This document shows positions 55,883-64,000 of a stretch of 64,000 nt of DNA, piece by piece. Position 1 is the first letter of the stretch. Each line of letters starts with the position of its first letter. This DNA comes from Tetraselmis striata (taxonomy: Eukaryota; Chlorophyta; Chlorodendrophyceae; Chlorodendrales; Chlorodendraceae). Made by a program: the position numbers and the translations under genes. Under the pieces are notes generated by a model. The model saw nothing but the letters and a program-made list of their open reading frames with translations. It did no database searches and was not told where the DNA came from. The stretch spans positions 34,369 to 98,368 of the forward strand of contig VCJN01001313.1 of assembly GCA_006384855.1 (NCBI GenBank). The letters run 5' to 3'.

Positions 55883-56053
55883 GGCAGCCGATAGGCGAAT
55901 CCCTGTTTGGCGCTAAAGGTAGACAGAGAATTGCATCCCCACTAGGGGGTAGGGAATTCCATAGCACGGCCGCTATCACGTGCTTAAATGCCTATTGTAC
56001 AGTATGTCCGCGGTTTCGTTTATTGTGGCGGAGGCCGCCGTGGGGCGTGGGTC

Positions 56054-56862
56054 CTACCCGCCCAGCTTGAGCGCGTCCGCCATGAGGGCGGCGGTGTAGC
56101 CCAGCTTGAAGTAATTGAGCAGCTTGACGCGCAGCGTGGGGTTGGGCGCGTCGTAGTACAGAAAGGTGATGGTCTCCACGAAGAACACCGACATGGCGCC
56201 CGCCACGACGTCGTTGACGCCCAGGTTGCCGAACTCCAGCGACACCACCTGCCCCGAGTAGTACCCCAGCCCAAAGGAGATGAACTGCCACATCTTCTGC
56301 CGGATGATGCGGCCGCGGAAGTAGCGCCGGATGCGGTCCGGCACCGACCTGCGCGCCACGGGCTGCGTCAGGGCGCTGCGGCCTCGATGCACCATGACGC
56401 ACGCGGCGCGCTAATCACCCCCCAGTGCACCCCACCGCCATGCCCTCTCTTGCCGCAGCAACCACATCCAACACCTCCCCTAGGAGGCGCGCAGCAAACC
56501 CAGGGGCCGCACCGGATGAGTGTGACCACCCGCGTGTCGCGCCTCCGCCGTCGTTGCGGTCTCCGTGGCGGCGGCGGCGGCGGCGTGTCCGCCCAGGACT
56601 CCCCCACGTCTATGCTGCGCAGCGCGTCGTCCTCGTCGCGCTCGTCCCGGTCGCCCCCCAGGCCATCGTCCGGCGGCGGTCCCCCGCCAGACACAGCCGC
56701 CACCACGAGCAGCAACGGCCTGCGCTGCCGCGGTGCGCCGAGGAAGGCATGCTGAAAGCAGCGGCGTGGCCTGGCGCTGCAGGTGGCCGGCCCAGCCAAC
56801 GGGGCGCCGCTCCTGCCGGTTGGTAGGATCAGGCGACGGCAGCCCGGCGAAGCCGCCGCCAT
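56054..56862 (-). CDS. Ycf20-like (DUF565) protein, nuclear, copy 1
   Basis: Two exons read leftward: 56862-56513 and 56348-56054, joined in phase 2 (CG|G arginine), ~214 residues. Exon 1 starts MAAASPGCRRLILPTGRSGA, basic and S/A-rich like a plastid transit peptide, then an acidic linker and a proline/arginine run. Exon 2 carries the conserved domain: VPDRIRRYFRGRIIRQKMWQ, a membrane helix (FISFGLGYYSGQVVSLEFG), NDVVAGAMSVFFVETITFLY and LLNYFKLGYTAALMADALKL. The end NxFKxGxxxxxxxDAxKL is the Ycf20 signature. Ycf20-like proteins are thylakoid proteins, and plant relatives affect non-photochemical quenching. The frame stays open upstream to 57207 with a hydrophobic stretch, so an extra 5' exon is possible. 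It is a paralogue of the gene at 60044-60867. Confidence 0.85.
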
Positions 56863-58968
56863 CCCGCCGCAACCAGCAGCGGCGGGCCCCGACCCAGCTG
56901 ACGGGAGCCGGCTAGGCGCACAATAGCGGATGCTGTACGCGATACGACGCTTGTTGATGCTGTGTTCCACCTCGCCGGCGTCCTGACGTGTTGGTCCAAG
57001 CTGGAGCCAGGTGAGAGTAGGGCGACCACCTCGGCAGCCTGCCATCGAGATGGGCGAGCCGATGAACATGCCGACGCAGACGAGCGCGGAAACCGCCGCC
57101 GCCGCATCCGAGTACAGGTACCAGTAGTAATCCTTGGTCGCTACAGGTATATTAATTTTCGGCATGGAAACAATCGTTGTTGCTCGTACTGTATACCCTA
57201 CGGACATGTAGCGACTGCCGTGCCTCTAGTCGCCAATACCGGTGGCAGCGACCCCACTCGTGCTCGAACTTCAGCGATCGCGAGAAACCTGGAAGTTGAC
57301 GAATTTATTCCTAGTCGATGTATTTCGGCAATCTCGGCCCGGCGTGTCGTGGGTTAACCCGGTTGATGCATAAGCCCTTCGGCCGGGGTTCGAATGAGGC
57401 AATATGGGGATACTTTCATTGACGAATCCATTTCGATCATGTCCCGCGATACAAACTTTTAAATATAAACTGTTGTGATGTAATATTTACACCCCGCATC
57501 CACGGCTCCACGGCCACATGAGTCCCAGGCCCCTTTCTCGCCGGATCCGAGTCTATGAATAGAAGGGCTGCTAAATCTACAGCATGATTAATGACCCGAA
57601 ATCCTGGAATGTTGCACATTTATGTTTTGCATTTATAACCACAATTTACAAGCACACCCTTTAGCCCTTACAAGTGTTCTACATAGTGGTACTTGCGCCA
57701 CGCACAATGAGCGTTGATTTCCAGTACTCCACCAACAATGGGGGTTGGTGCCCCACACATCCCGCCGCGCATGCATGGACCATTGCATGGTGGGATGGCC
57801 ATGGATGGGTGAGGAAACATGTCCACAAAGAGGTAGGGTATTCTTGGGTGGGGTGGGGTCATAGTGGCGTGCGCCCGTGCACGATGTGGCGTGATATCAT
57901 CGCCATTGTTATGCTCCCTTGTGGTGCAGTTCTCGAACTTGCGGTGCCGTTGAGTGCGTTGCCGCGAGGAAACGTCCGAACATTTTATATCAATATCGCT
58001 AAAAAATCGACGCGAGGAGGCTACAATATCCCCAGTGAGTGGTAGCTCGGTTGTACGAGGTCGTTTAGGCAATTTTGAGTTTTACAAATAACAATACGTC
58101 GAAACATGACGTCTGTGACAGCGTGTGGTCGTCACATTGGCGTGGAACTTCACGCCAAGTGGATCTCAAAACCCGATACACGGTGGCGGAAAAATGTGTT
58201 GCGTGTACTCGTCGTGCACGGACCACTCATACTAAGCACATGCCCCCCTTGAGCGATGCCCACGGCCGCCATGCCGGATCCACCCTTTCTCAACATTATT
58301 TCCACCAGCATCGACGCATTAACGTGCACGCCATGGCCGTGCCACTAGCTCACGATGGCGCGCTATGAGCATGCGGCCATGCACTAATACTATAGAAAAG
58401 CTTTACCCTAGGGCAAGGAGGGCGCAAGAGCCCCCTCCCGCTTGCGCGACGGTGCAGCGGTCACAACAACAATTTGTCCATGATATTGCCCGCAAGCAAT
58501 CGTCACCGACACGTAGGGCTTGGTGAATAGTTATCGTACCAAGGGTGATGTGATATGAGTACGGAGGCAGTGGTGCCCCATGCCTATGTATGCACACGAG
58601 CGGCGCATTTTTGTGTAATTTGAAGCGCTAGCGCCAGATAGCTGTGCTTTTGCGTAAATCAAAGTGATTGTTGGCGCAACGTACAACTAGCGCGTGGCAA
58701 TATCGGGTGTATCGCGCTAATTCGGCATTTCTTCCCAACCGTACGACCCTGAGTAACATGCACGCACGCACGCACGCACGCGCGCACGGCCTTAGTGTGG
58801 CGGCTGCCGCGCATGGCCGTGCGGATCGAATTCGCAAATCCTATACTTATGTGGAGAGGTGTAGTTATCACTTGTTCTATATATCAGCAGTAGTACATGT
58901 AGTACCTGTAGTACCTGGTAGCAGCAAATAAATATATATGTAAAGACCCAGATACGAAATTTATTGCT
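56863..58968. other. Spacer between head-to-head Ycf20-like genes, left part
   Basis: No gene was recognised with confidence. 57674-58045 is open for 123 codons on the plus strand (MSVDFQYSTNNGGWCPTHP is near its start) and is shadowed by a 134-codon minus frame. A (CACG)n run lies at 58757-58787. AT-rich DNA from 58860 leads into the palindrome array. Confidence 0.4.
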
Positions 58969-59612
58969 CTGTGTACACACAGGTCGCCCTGTGTATACAC
59001 ATGTCATCAATTTGACATGTGTATACACAGATCATACTTTTAATTGACCTGTGTACACACATGTCATTATTTTGCCTTTATATACACAGGTCGATACCGT
59101 AATGACATGTTTGTACACGGGTCATGTTTACTTTGACCCGTGTACACACAGGTCACTTTTCATGGCCCGTGTACAAACATGTCAAAGTGATCATGACCCG
59201 TGTACACACAGGTCATTACGGTATCGACCTGTGTAACTATACACGGGTCACCAATGATACCTAAAACCCGACACTGACCTTGTTTGCACATGGGGCATCT
59301 GTGAAATGACCTGGGTGAAAACATGTACTTGGGTCATATGTCATATGACCTGTGTACAAACAAGGCAGCGATGTTCGCACTTGGGTCATTCTCTATGACC
59401 TGTGTGTATACAGGGCGATTTCAAGTGACTTGTGTATACACAGGTCATGGTCAAAATGACCTGTGTGTACACAGGTCAATGCAAGTGACCTGTGTGTACA
59501 CAGGGCATACAAGGTAATGCCCTGTGTACACACGGGTCACCTAAATGCCCTGTGTGTACACAGGGCATTTTGACCATGACCTGTGTATACACAGGGCATT
59601 TTCGTACATGGG
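58969..59612. repeat. Array of ~18 interspersed palindromes (TGACCTGTGTACACACAGGTCA type)
   Basis: Each unit is an imperfect palindrome of about 20-24 bp centred on GTGTAYACAC, with arms TGACC or TGCCC and GGTCA or GGGCA, separated by 8-20-bp spacers. Some spacers are themselves inverted copies of others: GATACCGTAATGAC (about 59091) against CATTACGGTATC (about 59214), and ATGGTCAAAATGACC (about 59447) against the complement near 59567. Divergence rises toward the middle (about 59260-59400). It is not a CRISPR: the repeats are variable palindromes, the spacers are short and partly repeated, and there are no cas genes. It lies between two divergent paralogous genes. Confidence 0.9.
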
Positions 59613-60043
59613 TCTCAACATGTATATATCGCGTTTGCAGACACTTCCTTTCTTATCTATTGAAATACCGAGTCGGACGAAGCACCGGTACGTTTTAGTC
59701 ATGTCCTCCCGCTGTATTTATAGTCATTGATTATACAAAACCATCATTTTTATTCCTGATAAATAAATATTCCTACCAGTTTTTTATATGTAGCGACTAC
59801 CCCGCCCCGGATACCTTATATAGCGACTACCCTGTATATTGGCCCTGCTAGAAGCAAGAAATATGCTGTGGCGACGTAGCGACTACCGTACCTGATGACA
59901 GATGCGGTTGATGCTGGTGTGCCCAAAAGCAGATCGGCGCTCGCCGCGCTTACATCTGAGAACTCCCGCCAGTAGTGAGCTCGAACTAATCCTTACCTAC
60001 CACCTATACATTTGAACCATGCACCTGCTCCATCCTGAGGGTT
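59613..60043. other. Upstream region of Ycf20-like copy 2
   Basis: AT-rich at first, then three copies of (T)GTAGCGACTACC or TATAGCGACTACC at about 59792, 59819 and 59876. The same 11-mer occurs near 10405, 20395 and 57210. No gene was seen. Confidence 0.4.
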
Positions 60044-60867
60044 ATGCTCAGCCGCGCACCGAGGGCACCGACGTTCAGTCCAGCATCTGCACGCCACGCT
60101 AACAGGGCGGAGATGCTTCGACCATCGCCCGGAGACTGCTGGGCGGCTTCCAAGCTGGCTGTGCGGGGTGCGGCCTGGGCGCGCTGGTCGGGGTCAGTCC
60201 GTGCCCCGCTGGTGGCTGCAGTGCCCAGAAGCCGCCGTGGCCCTCCGTCGGTGGTCGCCGCCGCGACTTCCGGGCGGGGCGGCGGGGAAGGCAACGAGGG
60301 AAGTGATCGGGATGAAAGCCGCGGGGAAGATCGGAGCGTGGATGGGCAGGAGTGGTGGGAGGCAGGCGAGCCCCTCCCGCCTCCACCCCCGCCTCCACAG
60401 CGACCGAGGCGACGGCGGGACAGCGCCGTCGTGACCAGCATCCGGTGCGAGGCCGCCCGCAGTATGCTCTTGTACTGCTGACACAACCTGTTACCGAGCG
60501 TGTGGGCGGCATAACGGCATGCCACTAAGGCATGGCGTGTTTGGCGGGCTGCAGGTCGGTGCCGGACCGCGTCCGGCGCTACTTCCGCGGCCGCATCATC
60601 CGTCAAAAGATGTGGCAGTTCATAGCCTTCGGGCTGGGGTACCTCTGCGGCCAGTTCATCTCTCTTGAGTTCGGCAACCTGGGTGTCAACGACGTCGTGG
60701 CGGGCGCCATGTCGGTGTGGTTCGTCGAGAGCGTCACCTTCCTGTACTACGACGCTCCCAGCCCCACGCTCCGCCTTCGCCTGCTCAACTACTTCAAGCT
60801 GGGCTACACCGCGTCGCTCATGTCGGACGCCTTCAAGCTCGCCGGCACCTCCCACTTCCCGTACTAA
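60044..60867 (+). CDS. Ycf20-like (DUF565) protein, nuclear, copy 2
   Basis: Two exons: 60044-60444 (an alternative start is the ATG at 60113) and 60555-60867, joined in the same phase and at the same codon as copy 1 (atc CG|G tcg). Exon 1 begins MLSRAPRAPTFSPASARHAN, a plausible plastid transit peptide, followed by an acidic linker and prolines ([16 protein letters not shown]), as in copy 1. Exon 2 has the full domain: VPDRVRRYFRGRIIRQKMWQ, FIAFGLGYLCGQFISLEFG, NDVVAGAMSVWFVESVTFLY and LLNYFKLGYTASLMSDAFKL, ending TSHFPY. Most differences from copy 1 are conservative, while exon 1 has diverged strongly. Probably a thylakoid membrane protein. The two copies are transcribed away from each other. 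Confidence 0.87.
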
Positions 60868-62496
60868 CACGCGGGCGACGCGGCGACGGATAGCACCTCC
60901 CGTCCTGCGCTCCAGTGACTGGGATCGAGCTTGAGCGGAGCACAGCTGCGGCTGGAGTGGCGGGTGGGGACAAATGCTCTGCCGCCGATTCTGCTGTTAT
61001 GTCAGTATGTCACCGCACGCGGCCCCGTCCGCCCTATTTGTGGCTGAGGCGGCGAGCGGGCCAAAATGGAACCCGCATGAGTTGCAAGGGCTTGCGCCAC
61101 GCGTGCGCTGCTGGGGGCTGGTAGCTGGGACCACCATGCGCTGCACAATGTATGAAGGTGCATAAAGTATGCAGCATTTGCCCCTACTCGGAATGGCAAC
61201 ACCGAGGATGGAGCTCAAGGCCCTGGTGCCGCATGCACCGTGGAGAGCCGCCACAAGGGTGGCAATAAGGGTTGAGACTGCAGAGTTATGTGTGCTCTCA
61301 ATGCACGTACATGACCGGAAACAGTTACAAATAACCACTTTCAACACTCTTACGGCGGCCTTTTGCGGCAGCAATCCAATTGCGGAGTGCCATCTGTGAT
61401 GGCTCCGCTGTACCTCAAGGCAACTTGATGCCAGGACATGCAACCATGCACCATCCAAGGCTGGTCTCCTCTTGCTTCATACGGGTCCAAGGCATATTTT
61501 ATTTGGAGAGCCCTTGCTAGAGCAGCGATGACGGTAGAGTGGTATTCGATGGAGTTAAAGACTGTCCTCGACGCAAGTAAGCGCATGGACGGCGGTGCAC
61601 ACTGCGATATGCCTTGCTGGACTGTATATCACGCCATATCACGTTGAGGTGGTGGCAGCTGACACCGTTGCATTGATGCTCCTCGATGGACATCGGCGGC
61701 GCAGCGGTGCCCCGAGTGACCGAGTGCGCAACACTGCCCATCTTACTTCTATTGAATTGAAACCTGAGCGTGATTCTTCTTCATGCAGTCACCAGCTGTT
61801 GTAATTTCGCGAATAAGGGATGCTGGTACTCGCACGATTGCAGTGGTGCACGCGCTATAATCCTTATATTAACAAGCACTTGCTAAGTCGTTTTCGACTT
61901 CCTGGGCGGGCGGCATTAAAAACAAACCTCGCTTTCGGCTGAACGTTATGCTGATGATGTAGTCAAGCTTTACGTGCCGCCGCGCTTGCGGGTCCCGCTT
62001 GCATAGACTTTATTGGAGTACTGTACCGGATAATGAGCGACGATCGACGCAGGATGACGCTATTTATATTTACTCATATAATATATACGTATATAAAACA
62101 ACACATATATATGATACCCATATTTTGAAATGAATATTATATATACATGCATATGTACGTAAATCGTCGTGGAGGAACCGCGCGCGCATGCTCGAGCCTT
62201 GTTCAACAGCAGCACTTTGTGCGCGCGCTGCAGCCCCCGCCTCCCGCACTGCACGCGCCCCCGCGCGGCCGCGTATAGAGCCCTCGAACCGGCGGACGCG
62301 GCGTGCTGTAGGCCGTGCCGCCGAAAATATGCTGGGCGCTGCTTTGTGATGATGTTAAGCGGGGGAGGCGGTGAGCGTCTGAGTGAAGAGACCCCGACGC
62401 CCGCCAAGACAACTAGAGTTGGCAGTTCGCCTGCAAGCAAGCTTGCGCGGACAAACCTTGGCAGCGGATTTTCCGCAGCGGTCTAATAACACCGGG
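60868..62496. other. Intergenic, no recognised gene
   Basis: Short open frames on both strands show no recognisable protein. 62050-62165 is an AT-rich, TATATA-like microsatellite stretch. The last ~300 bases are the presumed promoter and 5'UTR of the next gene. Confidence 0.45.
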
Positions 62497-63520
62497 ATGC
62501 TCGCGCTCTCCGCTGCCGGCAATGCAGCGGCGCTGTCGACGCGCTGCTGGCAAAACACGGGCCATCGCGCCGGCGCCGCCCTGAACGCAGGGCGCAGCCG
62601 TCTCCGTGGCCTCGCCCCCCGCCGGCTTCGCGCCTCTCGGCGCCCCCTGCGTGGCGTGTACGCCATCGGCTTCGACCTACCTGGGTCGCCTGACGTCAAA
62701 GGTGCGGCGAGGGAAGACCACGTGCTGGGTTGGCATCAGGGGCGAGGAGAGCCAGAGCGCGCAATGCTTGAGCGACTACTGACGATGCTCTCGTGAGCTT
62801 CCAGCAAGCGTGTACCCGTAGTATCAGTACCTGTATCAGTACCCGAAACGGCGCATCAAATGTTAATGCACAGCGGTATTTTTAAAATGTGCTGCATTTT
62901 TCTAAAACTTGCGATATCAACGCGCAGCTCTACCCGAAGCATTACGAGATATCATACAGTCATCGGTTTCCCATGTTTTTGCCGCTGTTGCTTCGTCGTT
63001 GATGTGTTTTCTTATCACCGGGGCGGGCTCTGATCCCGCAGGTGTGGAGAAGCAGGCAGAGGGCCTGGTGAACGCGGCGGCCTCGCTGCTCGTCTTCCAG
63101 CCCGTGCTGAAGGGCCGCCCTGCGCAGGCCTTCCTCAAGGTGCTACTGCAGCTGCAGGGTGCGTCCCGTCCCCCACTCCCACCAACGGCACCCCCCCATC
63201 ACCGCGCGCCATGCCGGGCCAACGTAACCCAATGCAGCACGTTATCCCGATGAACCCACAGCTCGTGGTGTTTGATTTGATGGCATGCCATGTCATCCGG
63301 GCGGACGCACAGGCGGCACGCCCCGCTCGCTGCAGGAGTCGTACGGCGAGTTCTACAGCGAGCTGGCAAGCAAGGGCTACGGCAGCTGGCGGGAATACTT
63401 GCTGCGGCAGCTGCTGTGGGGGAAGTTCTGCTTATACGCGCAGCAGGCGGCCGCCGGCACGTTGCCCACCTCGCCCGATGCGCCGCTCCACCAGGCACGG
63501 CACCCCTCATCACACTCACG
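62497..63520 (+). CDS. 5' part of a spliced gene, possibly a DUF815-type protein
   Basis: Exons 62497-62701, 63042-63158 and 63313 to about 63500 join with matching phase 1 at both splices. The start MLALSAAGNAAALSTRCWQN, followed by a long R/A-rich stretch, looks like an organelle transit peptide. The mature part has LVNAAASLLVFQPVLKGRPA and AFLKVLLQLQGG, then SLQESYGEFYSELASKGYGS and WREYLLRQLLWG. The last segment (SW-x-yLL-x2-lLxG, followed by a possible YAQQAAAG) resembles the region before the ATP-binding loop of algal DUF815 ATPases, but the loop itself is not in the window. The end of exon 3 is uncertain and the gene continues past the window or was cut by a gap. Confidence 0.45.
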
Positions 63521-64000
63521 CAAAGGCATGCAGGGCATATACTTCCGTGCCAGAACTCAACACGAAATGCAAGCCCCCGAAATCTGGTGATGACTTTGCG
63601 ACCACAAACGGCGAGTGCGCGGATGGCGCGGGTGTCGTTTTCGCTTCTCGCGGGATCGGAGGATGATCTTGGGACGATGGCTTCGTTATTGCGAATTCGC
63701 CGCTGCCAACGATGCGGCCCAGAGGCACATGCCGGATAACCCCTCTCATTAGGAAAGGAAGGGGGGACAGAGAAAAGGGGGGGGGGGGGGGGGGGGGGGG
63801 ACATGGAACCGCATCGCATGGGAGTCTAGGGGCGCCCCCAATGGCCTTCCAAAGTTTCCATACTTGGCCATCTCCGTGGCCAATGCTCCCCGCAAGTGCG
63901 AGCGCCTCACGTGCGCAGTCCCGCCGCCATTGGACAGAGGCCCAACACCCTTTGACGGGGCGGGTCTGATAGGAAGCGGGGGGGGGGGGGGGGGGGGGGG
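63521..64000. other. Presumed intron or spacer with two poly-G runs
   Basis: No further exon was identified. G-runs lie at 63777-63800 and 63978-64000. The last is cut by the window end. Confidence 0.4.

Noticed and set aside
57350..57415. Possible tRNA (GGTTCGAAT loop-like sequence)
   Set aside because: The T-stem does not pair well and no D arm, anticodon stem or acceptor stem could be formed around it.
58969..59612. CRISPR array
   Set aside because: The units are variable palindromes with short, partly repeated spacers in a eukaryotic spliced-gene context, and no cas genes are present.
59051..59698. Small proteins with repeated CVYTGH motifs
   Set aside because: They are translations of the palindrome array in different frames.

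Overview
The window looks like nuclear DNA of a photosynthetic eukaryote, most likely a green alga. The recognisable host genes have spliced exons with clean GT/AG phases. They comprise a CAMK-type protein kinase, a DCAF8-like WD40 protein, two nuclear Ycf20-like genes with transit-peptide-like N-termini, and a gene with a predicted organelle-targeting first exon. Coding DNA is GC-rich and long poly-G/C runs are scattered throughout. Species cannot be determined from the sequence. No CRISPR array, rRNA or convincing tRNA was seen.

Layout. 0.5-3.9 kb: a 1.13-kb tandem repeat broken by a 5'-truncated LINE with exact target duplications. 6.0-6.4 kb: a ~98-bp tandem repeat. 6.67-7.86 kb: a 1.2-kb internally deleted Ty3/gypsy element with identical-length LTRs and a 5-bp target duplication. 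8.4-9.8 kb: a decayed tyrosine-recombinase gene. 9.8-11.9 kb: small non-autonomous DNA elements. 12.5-18.7 kb: a CACTA-like DNA transposon with degraded genes. 20.8-22.2 kb: the kinase gene. 23.5-44.56 kb: an integrated Polinton-like virus (PLV), described below. 44.7-47.7 kb: a DIRS/PAT-like YR retroelement remnant. 48.1-55.8 kb: the DCAF8-like gene, whose intron carries a 155-bp minisatellite. 56.0-60.9 kb: two head-to-head Ycf20-like genes separated by a striking array of palindromes. 62.5 kb to the end: the 5' part of a further gene.

The PLV (about 21 kb, of which 4.8 kb is a nested CACTA element) has ~95-bp terminal inverted repeats. Its leftward block holds the discoidin, SLATT-like, penton-candidate, major capsid, pVI-like, basic and packaging-ATPase genes. 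A divergent rightward block carries a second jelly-roll candidate, a very long fibre gene and small genes of unknown function. A protein-primed DNA polymerase B runs leftward from near the right end, with two basic proteins and a Cys-rich protein beside it. The capsid gene has one in-frame TAG. The polymerase has three single-base frameshifts plus changed active-site residues. The fibre has four indels. The element therefore looks like a decaying provirus, although some indels could be assembly errors at homopolymers.

The items most worth a second look are the palindrome array between the duplicated Ycf20-like genes, the poly-C runs that sit repeatedly just upstream of 3' splice sites, and the SLATT-like gene in the PLV.
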